A stretch of 51,902 bases of DNA from Candidatus Obscuribacterales bacterium (GTDB lineage: Bacteria > Cyanobacteriota > Vampirovibrionia > Obscuribacterales > Obscuribacteraceae), in assembly GCA_019747875.1 (NCBI GenBank), contig JAIEQI010000059.1, positions 1 to 51,902 of the forward strand, written 5' to 3'. Position 1 is the first letter of the stretch; each line of letters starts with the position of its first letter. Positions 42,006-50,389 of this stretch are shown here, in pieces. The translations under genes and the position numbers were made by a program. Under the pieces are notes generated by a model. That model saw only the letters and a program-made list of their open reading frames with translations. It did no database searches and was not told where the DNA came from.

Positions 42006-44480
42006 ATGCCTGAAATAAATGAGGAAACTTCCTATCCATTGATACCACTTCGGGACGTCGTTGTTTTCCCGCAGATGGTTACGCCCTTGTTTGTCAGTCG
42101 TGCAAAATCGATTGCTGCAATGGAGCAGGCTCTTTTGCGTGATGATCGCGCTGTTGTTTTGGCTGCTCAAAGAGAACCGGATTGTGAAGAGCCGACGCTT
42201 CAAGATGTTTATCCGATCGGCACTATTGCAGAAGTTATGCAGATGCTGAAGTTGCCCGATGGAACGGTAAAGGTTCTGGTTGAGGGTTCCTGCCGGATTG
42301 AAATCAAGGAATTTGCCGAGGGCGAAACACATCTGACTGCCAGGGTAATTGAGCAGAAGGAGATTGTGGGAGACGACGAACATACTCGCGCCTTGATTCG
42401 CATTACTGTTGAGAAGTTCGAGCAGTTTGTTAAGTCGACGAAGAAGATTAATCCGGAAAGTTTGTTGGCGGTTTCCGGCATCGGTCAGCCGGGACGACTT
42501 GCAGATATTATTGCTACTTACCTGGGGCTGGAAGTCTCCGAACGTCAAAAGTGTCTGGAGATATTAGATTCGACTGAACGGTTAGAATATGTCGGGCACC
42601 TGCTCTCGCGCGAATTGGAGTTGGCTTTTCTTGAGCAGCAAATTCATGATCGCGTCCGATTTAACTTGGAAAAAACTCAGAGGGAGTATTACCTGCGCGA
42701 AAAAATGCGCATTATTCAAGATGAGCTGAATGCCGAAGGCGAGCAGATCGGGGAGATTGCCGAATACAAGCAAAAGATCGCAAAATGCAAAATTTCAGGT
42801 GTCGCACTTGAACGCGCACAAAAAGAACTTTCGCGTTTAGAAAAAATGATGCCGCAAACGGCAGAAGCTTCTGTGATCAGAACATATCTTGATACACTCG
42901 TTTCGCTTCCCTGGTCCAAGCGCTCACGCGATGTGCTGGATCTTCAGCGTGCAGAAGACATTCTCGATGACGACCATTATGGATTGGATAAAGTCAAAGA
43001 GAGAATTCTTGAGTATCTTGCTGTTAGAAAATTAACTCGCGAGCCTCAAGGGACAATTCTCTGCTTACTGGGACCGCCGGGCGTTGGTAAGACGAGTTTG
43101 GTCAAATCCATTGCGCGGGCGATGAACAGGAAATTCTCACGCATTTCTCTTGGCGGCGTTAGCGATGAAGCCGAAATTCGCGGACACAGGCGCACATATA
43201 TTGGCGCCATGCCTGGTCGAATCATTCAGGCTCTGAAACAAGCCGGCACACGAAACCCTGTTATTCTGCTGGACGAAATCGAGAAAATGACTCGCAGCTA
43301 TCAAGGCGATCCGACCGCAGCGATGCTAGAGGTTCTCGACCCGGATCAAAATGATAATTTCACAGATCATTATGTCGATGCACCATTTTCTCTGCGCGAA
43401 GTCTTTTTTGTCGCTACGGCAAATAGCTTGGATCATGTTCCTCGGCCCTTGCACGACAGGCTAGAGGTCATCCATCTTTCAGGCTACACGGAAGAAGAGA
43501 AGGTCGCGATTGCAGAGCAATACATTATTCCGAAGACTTTAGAAAAGCACGGACTGTCAGCAAAAAATGTGAAGTTTCCGGCGGAAGTTCTCCGCAAAAT
43601 TATTCAAGAGTACACTCGCGAAGCCGGTGTCCGTAATCTGGAGCGGTCGATTGCTTCGATCTGCCGAAAGGTCGCGGTTCAGGTTGTTAAAAGCAAAAAT
43701 ACCGTAATTAAATTGCAACCGCAAGCAATACCAAAATATTTGGGACCAGCGAAGGTTACCCGTGAAAGTGAGAACGTTGGCGCGCATGTCGGTATCGTAT
43801 CCGGGCTTGCTTGGACCGAGACCGGCGGCGAGACTTTGCTCATCGAAGTGAACATCATGCCGGGGAAGGGACGTTTGCAGTTGACCGGACAGCTGGGCGA
43901 CGTGATGAAAGAAAGTGCGCACGCCGCCTTTACCTATATCCGCAGCCATGCTGAACAGCTGGGAATTGACCCCGGATTTGGTGACAATCTGGACGTCCAC
44001 ATTCACATTCCTGAAGGCGCCATTCCGAAAGACGGACCATCAGCCGGTGTTGGACTTACACTTGCTCTTTATTCGGCAATCTCAAAACGTCCAGTAAAAC
44101 CAAGCATGGCTATGACAGGTGAAATAACATTGCGCGGACGTGTTCTGAGCATCGGCGGACTGAAGGAAAAGGTTCTTGCCGCAGTTCGTGCTGGTATCAA
44201 AACAGTGTTTTTCCCAAGAGGAAACGAGAAGGATCTGCAAGATATTCCAGAATACGTTACCGACCGCGTCAACCTAATTCCCGTTGGACATCTTGATGAA
44301 GTGTTCGCTCTTGCCTTTAACAAGGAAGCTCTCAAGAACGGCAAAGATAATAACGGTAAGCTAAGTAAGGCAGTAGCTGGCAAAAGTAATAACGGCAAGA
44401 ATGCTAGTAATGGAAAGAACAGCAAGCGCTCGAACGTCAGGCAGGGCAGCCGTCGATCAGCTCTGGGCCGCGTGAAGTAA
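42006..44480 (+). CDS. lon: ATP-dependent protease Lon
   Basis: The 824-residue AAA+ serine protease has an N-terminal substrate-binding domain (YPLIPLRDVVVFPQM onward), Walker A GPPGVGKT at 356-363, and the Lon protease domain with catalytic serine S679 in DGPSAG and a lysine about 43 residues on. It degrades misfolded and regulatory proteins. The final ~45 residues are Asn/Gly/Lys/Ser-rich and basic, an added low-complexity tail that is not part of the usual Lon architecture. It directly follows clpX (87 bases) but no purine-rich site precedes its ATG. It converges with a membrane gene only 4 bases after the stop. Confidence 0.96.
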   Translation: MPEINEETSYPLIPLRDVVVFPQMVTPLFVSRAKSIAAMEQALLRDDRAVVLAAQREPDCEEPTLQDVYPIGTIAEVMQMLKLPDGTVKVLVEGSCRIEIKEFAEGETHLTARVIEQKEIVGDDEHTRALIRITVEKFEQFVKSTKKINPESLLAVSGIGQPGRLADIIATYLGLEVSERQKCLEILDSTERLEYVGHLLSRELELAFLEQQIHDRVRFNLEKTQREYYLREKMRIIQDELNAEGEQIGEIAEYKQKIAKCKISGVALERAQKELSRLEKMMPQTAEASVIRTYLDTLVSLPWSKRSRDVLDLQRAEDILDDDHYGLDKVKERILEYLAVRKLTREPQGTILCLLGPPGVGKTSLVKSIARAMNRKFSRISLGGVSDEAEIRGHRRTYIGAMPGRIIQALKQAGTRNPVILLDEIEKMTRSYQGDPTAAMLEVLDPDQNDNFTDHYVDAPFSLREVFFVATANSLDHVPRPLHDRLEVIHLSGYTEEEKVAIAEQYIIPKTLEKHGLSAKNVKFPAEVLRKIIQEYTREAGVRNLERSIASICRKVAVQVVKSKNTVIKLQPQAIPKYLGPAKVTRESENVGAHVGIVSGLAWTETGGETLLIEVNIMPGKGRLQLTGQLGDVMKESAHAAFTYIRSHAEQLGIDPGFGDNLDVHIHIPEGAIPKDGPSAGVGLTLALYSAISKRPVKPSMAMTGEITLRGRVLSIGGLKEKVLAAVRAGIKTVFFPRGNEKDLQDIPEYVTDRVNLIPVGHLDEVFALAFNKEALKNGKDNNGKLSKAVAGKSNNGKNASNGKNSKRSNVRQGSRRSALGRVK

Positions 44481-44483
44481 GCG

Positions 44484-45245
44484 CTAGTTAGGATTAACTT
44501 TAGCAGTGCTTTCTGTGTTTGCAGGGCGCTTTTTAACGAGCAGTCTTATCCATATTTCTGGAAATGTAAGCAAAAGTGACAACACCACTAGCAGCAAGCT
44601 TATGGAAATGCTGATGTTATCTTGTTTTTGAACCTGCAAAAGAAGTGCAGATATTTGTTGTGCTTGTTCTGCGCTGAGGACTTTGCTGTCAAACGACATG
44701 AGGCAGCCCCACAAGGTAACAATCAAAGCTCCAATGTTCAATAGCACTAGCAGAGGGAGCACTGCTCCAACGCCATGTGAAAGCCAATTGAGTAAGGTTT
44801 TTGCATGAAGTAAGAGGAGAAAACTCTGAGCTTGCCACCATACTAGACCAATGAAAACTATTCGAGCAATTGGATGATTCAAAAATGGAACGTAGTAAGC
44901 GGGCCAGAGCGTGTAGCACAAGTAGTATGCAAAATAGGGTGTGAATCCCAATGCTAATATGCAGATGATCCGAATCACGAGTTCCGCTGCGTCGGATTTT
45001 TGAGTTTGTTTGAGTGGAAGCTCACCATGCTTCAGAGCCCAGCGTATATCAATGTACCAGGGCAAAACCACCGGCCAAAAGAAGAAAGCAAAGATGCATA
45101 AAATCCAAGTTGCATAAGAAAGAGCGCTTTCATATTTTCTGAGCTCTAGCTTTCGCGAATCGAACCACAAAAATATAGCAAGTATCAGCCCTAGAATTGG
45201 CGATGCCAAGACTAAACAGCTCAGTATAGTTGGAAGTATATACAT
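44484..45245 (-). CDS. Polytopic membrane protein (about six helices)
   Basis: Taken from the ATG at 45245, which has GAGGGGGG at good spacing; the frame runs further upstream to 45335 but without membrane character. The ~253-residue product has hydrophobic segments near residues 3-25, 42-62, 91-112, 130-152, 160-184 and 210-232, with a cytoplasmic basic tail. I recognise no family. Its 3' end lies 3 bases from that of lon. Its upstream neighbours on the strand are the small 45401-45736 gene and the TonB_C protein. Confidence 0.65.
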   Translation of the reverse strand: MYILPTILSCLVLASPILGLILAIFLWFDSRKLELRKYESALSYATWILCIFAFFFWPVVLPWYIDIRWALKHGELPLKQTQKSDAAELVIRIICILALGFTPYFAYYLCYTLWPAYYVPFLNHPIARIVFIGLVWWQAQSFLLLLHAKTLLNWLSHGVGAVLPLLVLLNIGALIVTLWGCLMSFDSKVLSAEQAQQISALLLQVQKQDNISISISLLLVVLSLLLTFPEIWIRLLVKKRPANTESTAKVNPN

Positions 45246-45400
45246 CAAAGTTGCCCCCCTCACCTTCGTGATTCTACAAGACGCAGATCGTTGTGTACAC
45301 AACTCTGCCCTCCCCCTCCGCATTAGGGCGACCATATATCGTGCTAGATCCTAGATATCGGGTTTGGGAAGTTAGGGAAGCGGGACTGGTTCAAGCAGGC

Positions 45401-45736
45401 TCACATAGGATTGCGGTAGCCACTGTTCCGTAGCGTCTTGATTAAATGTTCAATTGAGGAATCCGCAGGCGGCTCCTTCAAATTTAGTTTTCGAACTTGA
45501 TTTCGCAAATGATTCGTAAGTCTTTCCGGATCATCTTTTTCTGAATCGGTGCACTTCACCCAGCTCTGCATAAAGCCGCCTCTATCTTCGGAGAGAGCAA
45601 ATACTTTCCCTGTGCTGTCATACACCTCATATAGCTTTATGTCAGGCGCTTCAATGTAGCCTAGCGCTTCCGACATGCTCGGGAATAGCAGGATCTCTTC
45701 GGTGTCTTTTACAAAAACGATGATCGGAGGTTTCAT
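45401..45736 (-). CDS. Small hypothetical protein coupled to TonB_C gene
   Basis: The 111-residue product begins with PIIVFVKDTEEILLFPSMSEALGYIEAPDIKLYEVYDSTG, a strand-helix-strand pattern, and carries a helical C-terminal part (ERLTNHLRNQVRKLN). Its ATG overlaps the stop codon of the upstream gene by 4 bases, so expression is coupled. No family is recognised. It is cytoplasmic by composition. Confidence 0.65.
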   Translation of the reverse strand: MKPPIIVFVKDTEEILLFPSMSEALGYIEAPDIKLYEVYDSTGKVFALSEDRGGFMQSWVKCTDSEKDDPERLTNHLRNQVRKLNLKEPPADSSIEHLIKTLRNSGYRNPM

Positions 45737-46842
45737 TCGGAGGCACCACCCTTTAGCGATGAACGTCCACCGCTAAAAACATTATAGTCGAACGCAAACT
45801 CGATATCCACTACATGCGGTGCCCCCTTAGGTAGGACGGGAAAAGGTGTCGCATTATTGATTGAATCCATAGCGGCTTTATCCGCCTGTGGAAGGTTAGA
45901 AGACTCAAATATCCGCAGAGCTTCTAAAGCACCATCCTCGTGAATCTTGAATGCTACCGCGACACGTTTACTTTCCAGTCCGCGAGGCGGAAACCAATGC
46001 CTTTTGATCCGTCTTTGTAAATCCTGCATATATGGTCCGAAATCAACTGCTTGTTTCTCTTTACCTTTGTTTGAGCTCATGGATAATATCTTAGTGTTCG
46101 AAAGAATCAATGGCTCCGAGACCGCCGCTCCACTGTTGCCGTTTTGTCGTTCTTTTTCTCCGGAACGATTTCCCAGGAAATTGGAATGTGCATTCTTTTC
46201 GGCATCGTTATCCCAGATAGATCTTGTGGTCCAAGAGGGGTCTGAGAACAGCGATGGGCTTTGTTCTTTTGCCGGAATCCTGGTCAGGTTCGCCTGGGAC
46301 GTGGTCGCCGTTGTTGGCGCCAGGAACGGACGTTTTTTATGTGGTAAATCTCCGACCTGCTTTTCTTGTCCTCGATCGCGAGAAGTGCTTGAAACGCTAT
46401 CAGGACTCTCTCCTACAAATTGGGCCGATTCTGCCACAATCGTTTGTTCTGAAAATACATTCGCGCGAACATAAAGTTTGCCTGAGCTAGATGGTGGTTT
46501 TGGATAGGGACCGGCTAAGCAAATGGCATTTATTACAGCTTGGTCGATTTCAGCCTTTCCTGTGCTAGCTTGTAGTTTGAACTGCGAAACAGTGCCTTTA
46601 GAGTCGAGCAATAAATTTACCGAACATCTGCTAAATTTTTCAGAGATCTTTTGCTTTCTAAGCGCCTCATTGATTTGTTGCGCAACTCTTTCTAAATAAG
46701 ACTCTTTGGACGCTAGCGCGTTGGTCGCTGCCGGACTCCCTAGAGACCTAGTTGCATAACACAAGTTGCTGCATACCAGAAATGTTAATAGCAGCACCGT
46801 CTGAATTCTTTTATGCCTTCCATTTCTTTGCGATTCGTTCAT
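45733..46842 (-). CDS. Secreted protein with two TonB C-terminal-like domains
   Basis: The frame opens at 46959, but the ATG at 46842 (AGGG about seven bases upstream) places a signal peptide (IQTVLLLTFLVCSNLCYA) at residues ~12-30, so I prefer it. Of the ~369 residues, ~50-130 form a first TonB_C-like module (VAQQINEALRKQK through CSVNLLLDSKGTVSQFKL); a long low-complexity linker follows; ~270-355 form the second (YMQDLQRRIKRHWFPPRG through FKIHEDGALEALRI), ending VDIEFAFDYNV, exactly the ending of the 16787-18349 product. There is no TonB anchor or ExbB/ExbD partner. It may bind outer-membrane or peptidoglycan-side partners. Confidence 0.75.
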   Translation of the reverse strand: MNESQRNGRHKRIQTVLLLTFLVCSNLCYATRSLGSPAATNALASKESYLERVAQQINEALRKQKISEKFSRCSVNLLLDSKGTVSQFKLQASTGKAEIDQAVINAICLAGPYPKPPSSSGKLYVRANVFSEQTIVAESAQFVGESPDSVSSTSRDRGQEKQVGDLPHKKRPFLAPTTATTSQANLTRIPAKEQSPSLFSDPSWTTRSIWDNDAEKNAHSNFLGNRSGEKERQNGNSGAAVSEPLILSNTKILSMSSNKGKEKQAVDFGPYMQDLQRRIKRHWFPPRGLESKRVAVAFKIHEDGALEALRIFESSNLPQADKAAMDSINNATPFPVLPKGAPHVVDIEFAFDYNVFSGGRSSLKGGASE

Positions 46843-46955
46843 TGGCATCCCTGGACCGCTTGCTTCTATTAAGTTCATTCCCATTATACCCAAGTTCTTT
46901 TTCATCTTGTTTCTGCTTCTTGCATTTTTGATCTCGATCACATTGCTTGTTCTTG

Positions 46956-46971
46956 GCACCAGATATGGTGC
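46956..46971. other. Hairpin GCACCA/TGGTGC upstream of the TonB_C gene
   Basis: GCACCA (46956-46961) and TGGTGC (46966-46971) make a 6-bp stem with a GATA loop about 115 bases before the minus-strand start at 46842. A weaker copy of the motif lies near 47020. It may be part of the promoter region. Confidence 0.35.
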
Positions 46972-47400
46972 AACGAATGCGTCGTCAAAATATTTGGAGT
47001 GCCTGGCTGCCTGCTACCAAATACGGTGACTATAGCCGCGCCACGAAGAACTCACTCGTTGCAACAGGCGCAATTGTGGAATGAGTGTGCTCTCTATATG
47101 CTCAATTTACGATGGCGGCGCTGACTCAAAATGAAGACGTACGCGATAAGGTAAGGGATGCGTTAAGGCGGCACCCATGACTTCCATATCATCGAGCTGG
47201 AGCGCTGCAGCTGTTCGATTTTATCTGACTCTTACCCTGATTTGTAATTTGACGTGCTTGATTTTGCTCTTTGGTTCGCCCGAACTCGAGCATTCCGGCT
47301 GCGTTCTTGCTATAAATGAGACGGTTCTTGCGCCCCTAGCCACAGGCTTCCTATAAATCGGTGTAGTTTGTTTGTGGGGGTGGCATAACTGACATAGCGC
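46972..47400. other. Intergenic region with possible micro-ORFs
   Basis: No confident gene occupies this stretch. A 22-codon frame (47111-47179 area) ends on an ATGA that starts a 59-codon frame (47177-47356). CTATAAAT occurs twice (about 47310 and 47352) and could be -10 boxes, but without fitting -35 hexamers. Confidence 0.35.
47177..47356 (+). CDS. Possible small membrane protein (59 aa)
   Basis: An ATG-initiated frame overlaps the stop of an upstream 22-codon frame. The product has one convincing hydrophobic helix (VRFYLTLTLICNLTCLILLF, residues ~14-33) and two cysteines. No family or ribosome binding site supports it, so it may be chance. Confidence 0.25.
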   Translation: MTSISSSWSAAAVRFYLTLTLICNLTCLILLFGSPELEHSGCVLAINETVLAPLATGFL

Positions 47401-47431
47401 AGGCCGGGGGGCCTGGCAGCCGGCTGGGAGA
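47401..47431 (+). promoter_or_regulatory. Two GC-rich hairpins adjoining the RBS of the coiled-coil gene
   Basis: CAGGCC-GGGG-GGCCTG (47401-47416) is a perfect 6-bp hairpin, followed by the palindrome CAGCCGGCTG (47418-47427), which ends against the GGGAG ribosome binding site (47427-47431) of the gene at 47436. Their closeness to the start suggests control of translation or a transcription pause. Confidence 0.5.
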
Positions 47432-47435
47432 ATTT

Positions 47436-48824
47436 ATGAGCGGGGCAATTTCAGGACCAGGCGAAACCGCGAAATTGATGTTTGAAGCTCTTTCCAAGGC
47501 TTCTGCTGAATTGGAAAAGACCGTTGGAGTCTTAACCGAACAACTAACTGTTTACAACCAGAACCTCGAAAAGACCTTTCAGGAAGAGGTTAACGCCGCC
47601 AAAGAACGAATGGAAGCAGCTCTCAGGCAGAACATGGACGGGCTTATCAAAGACAGAGACTCCGTCATGAAAGCCCTAGCCGATCACAAGCAAGCCGAAA
47701 TTGACAAGATTATCGAGAGCGGAAAGACCGTAAGAAACGGTTTAGCATCGAAAGTCGATCAAGCGACGTCAGTATTGACCACCTCTGTGGGTGGAAAGAT
47801 TAGCGTTATTCGCGAGGCTGTTGTCAAACCGGAATCCGACATGAAGGCAAAGCATGACGAGACTCAGAAGTTGATGTCTGCTGCTTTCGGTGATGCGCGC
47901 CAGCGCCTAATCAGCAGCAAGGCGACACGCGAGGCTGAGCTTGCCGGCGTCGTCACAGAATACGCGGCAAAGGTAGAGCAACAGCTTGGTCAATCCCGTG
48001 CTGACTTTGCTGAGAAGTTTGCGCAAAAACAGACTGAGCTGCAGGCGCAGAGTCAGGAGGTTCTGGCTGAGATTGTCGCCAAGAATGAGGCGGTCAGTGC
48101 AAAGATTGAGAGCGCACTTGAGTCTGGCATGATGTCGATTAGTAAGGAGAGCGAAAATTCCGGACAACGGCTTCAGGACATTGTTGAGTCCGGCAAGCAG
48201 AATTTTAGTGAGACGAGTCAATCGTTCTCGAGTTCACTCGGTAATCTAAGCGGTTTGCTCAACGGATTGTATGAGACTCAACTGAATAATTTGGCAGCAC
48301 AATCGAAAACTGAGATTGTGAGCGCGGCCCAGCATGCCAATGAAGTGCTGGCTAGTACCAAATCTGAATTGCAGATATGCCTCAAAGAATTTCAAAGCGA
48401 CTATGTCGCTAAGTTTGAAGCGCTTGCAACGCGCCTGGAGAAAACTTTGGAAGAAGAAGCCAAAGGTGAAAGAGGTGGATTGCGCGGGTTGAAGGAGGAG
48501 CGTGTTCGTGATCAGCTCAACAATCTATTCCGCCGGCTCGGACAAGAGATGATTGACGGAGCTGCTAATGCGGCGAGGCGCTTAGAATTCGAGTTTCAGA
48601 AATCGATAGAGTCCTTCGAGTCGAGAATCGAAACGGCAAAGAACCAAGCTTGTGAATCGCTCGATCGCGAAAGCAAGCTAATGCAAAAGGAGCTTACCCG
48701 AAGCTTCCACGATTTCGAAAGACAGATCGCAGATCTCCAAGGACAGACAGCGATGCTGGAGAAGCACGGGCGAGATGCTGCAAATATAGTGATGACTATT
48801 CGTCAAGCAAATGTCGAGTTCTGA
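47436..48824 (+). CDS. Long coiled-coil protein (first of three)
   Basis: The 462-residue product is almost entirely helical: Ala/Glu/Gln/Lys/Ser-rich heptads from ~20 to 445, with no Pro-rich break except around residue 131-133 (KPES). There is no signal peptide, membrane segment or enzymatic motif; the composition (few Trp/Cys) fits a rod-like or filament protein. GGGAG precedes the ATG. Coiled-coil content alone does not assign a function; cytoskeletal, adhesion or receptor-like roles are all possible. Gene order with two further helical proteins suggests one complex or structure. Confidence 0.75.
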   Translation: MSGAISGPGETAKLMFEALSKASAELEKTVGVLTEQLTVYNQNLEKTFQEEVNAAKERMEAALRQNMDGLIKDRDSVMKALADHKQAEIDKIIESGKTVRNGLASKVDQATSVLTTSVGGKISVIREAVVKPESDMKAKHDETQKLMSAAFGDARQRLISSKATREAELAGVVTEYAAKVEQQLGQSRADFAEKFAQKQTELQAQSQEVLAEIVAKNEAVSAKIESALESGMMSISKESENSGQRLQDIVESGKQNFSETSQSFSSSLGNLSGLLNGLYETQLNNLAAQSKTEIVSAAQHANEVLASTKSELQICLKEFQSDYVAKFEALATRLEKTLEEEAKGERGGLRGLKEERVRDQLNNLFRRLGQEMIDGAANAARRLEFEFQKSIESFESRIETAKNQACESLDRESKLMQKELTRSFHDFERQIADLQGQTAMLEKHGRDAANIVMTIRQANVEF

Positions 48825-48982
48825 TTGAGTTCGGAGGTAAGGTGTATTGACCTGTGGGAAAACAAAACAATAAATAGGAAGGAAGTAAGACCCGTTGGGT
48901 GTCAGGAATTGTAAGGACTATAGGAAGTGCTGTCAGGGAAACGAGATGTTCTCGAAGCTCAAGAGAACGGAAAGGGTGTTAA
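48825..48982 (+). promoter_or_regulatory. Possible internal promoter (TTGACC / TAAATA)
   Basis: TTGACC (48847-48852) and TAAATA (48871-48876) are 18 bases apart and could start a transcript for the second coiled-coil gene. AAAGGG lies about 6 bases before the ATG at 48983. Confidence 0.35.
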
Positions 48983-50389
48983 ATGAGCGGTACTGGAAGA
49001 AGTTTGCAAGACATTTATGATGCCGGTTCAAAGCGTTTGGACGAGCTTGAACAAGCGCAGCGAACTCAATTTGAGACTGCCGGGTCGAAATCCGTCGAAG
49101 CACTTGGGAATATCGAGTCGTCCGTTATGCAGCGAATGGAACAATCGCTGCAGGATCTCGACAACGAGGTTCGGACCTATCTGGATAAGGCACTTGAAGG
49201 CATCAATTCTGCGGTAAATTCTGAAGTAGAAGAGAACAAGAAATTCTTGGCGCGAGTACAAGAGGCGCTCAAATTGTCAGCAAGTAGCCTGACACAAGAT
49301 GTTCACCAGTTGAAGGAATCGTTGCAAGCTAGAATCAATAGTAGCTCGGAAAATAATTTGCTTTTGCAAAAACGTCATCACGAACAATCCTTAGGTGCGC
49401 TCAAAGCTGATGGTGCACTGTTCGCGGCCCAATTGAAAGAGAAATCGCAAGAGTCGGTTCGACGCTTCGAATCTGAGAATTCAGGTATCGTTATGTCGGT
49501 ACTCGATAAGAATATCAATCTCCCCTCCGAATTCTTTGCGGAATTTTCCAAGAACGTGTCGATGATCGATGCAAAGCTCAACGAATGTCTAGAGACCCTG
49601 AGTGAACGCGGCAAACAGATTAGCTCGGAAGTAAGTAACGATACTACTGAAATTCAAGCATCGCTCGACACTTCGCTTCAGCATATCCAAGGCTTAATGG
49701 ATCAATCCTTTCAGGAAGCTGATGCCGCGTTGCGAGGTCAATGTGAGCAATCTCTGGCAACGGCACTGCAGCACCAGGAGGCGATGGCGCAAAATTTGGC
49801 GAAAGAACTTCAAGAGTCTCCGCAGCTAAGCAGTAAAGGCGTGGCTGAGAAGCTGGCGGCGATGCGTGTTGATACAGACAATCTCCTTGAACAGGTGAAG
49901 CAACTAATTGGTGATGTTGATATTGGTGTGCGAAGCAATGCCACCAAGCTAACTGAAGATTTTGAGCACAATTTGCAAGAGCGAATGGAAGGCGCCCGCG
50001 AGCATCACAAGGTTGTGGCCGAAGAGCGAGCTCAATTGATGGAGCGAATTGCTGGAGATCTCCGTGAAATCGAATCAGGATTCCAAACAAGGCTGAGTGA
50101 ACTGGCGCAAAATTGTCTCGGTAAACTTTCGACGATTTGTGTAGATGCCGAGTTGGCTATCGTTGCAGCTCACGACGCTTGCGCAGCTGAGTTCAAGAAT
50201 GTTAGTTCGGCACATCAAAAATCGATCGAAGAAAAAACAGAAGCATTGGTACATGAAATCGAAAGATTGAGTGTGCAGGCAATTCAAGCTATAAAGGCTG
50301 CTGCAGGTGATACTTCAGAAGCTGGTGCAGATACCAGAGGGATGGAATTGACTGACGGCAACAATCCATTTGGAGATCTGCGTTTATGA
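48983..50389 (+). CDS. Long coiled-coil protein (second of three)
   Basis: The 468-residue product has the same character as its neighbour: heptad-rich helix over nearly all its length (~10-445), no signal peptide, no transmembrane segment, no catalytic motif, acidic Gly/Asp/Asn tail. Lengths 462 and 468 and similar composition suggest paralogues, although I see no long stretch of identity by eye. Its stop (TGA at 50387-50389) overlaps the ATG of the third gene (50386), so the two are translationally coupled. Confidence 0.75.
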   Translation: MSGTGRSLQDIYDAGSKRLDELEQAQRTQFETAGSKSVEALGNIESSVMQRMEQSLQDLDNEVRTYLDKALEGINSAVNSEVEENKKFLARVQEALKLSASSLTQDVHQLKESLQARINSSSENNLLLQKRHHEQSLGALKADGALFAAQLKEKSQESVRRFESENSGIVMSVLDKNINLPSEFFAEFSKNVSMIDAKLNECLETLSERGKQISSEVSNDTTEIQASLDTSLQHIQGLMDQSFQEADAALRGQCEQSLATALQHQEAMAQNLAKELQESPQLSSKGVAEKLAAMRVDTDNLLEQVKQLIGDVDIGVRSNATKLTEDFEHNLQERMEGAREHHKVVAEERAQLMERIAGDLREIESGFQTRLSELAQNCLGKLSTICVDAELAIVAAHDACAAEFKNVSSAHQKSIEEKTEALVHEIERLSVQAIQAIKAAAGDTSEAGADTRGMELTDGNNPFGDLRL

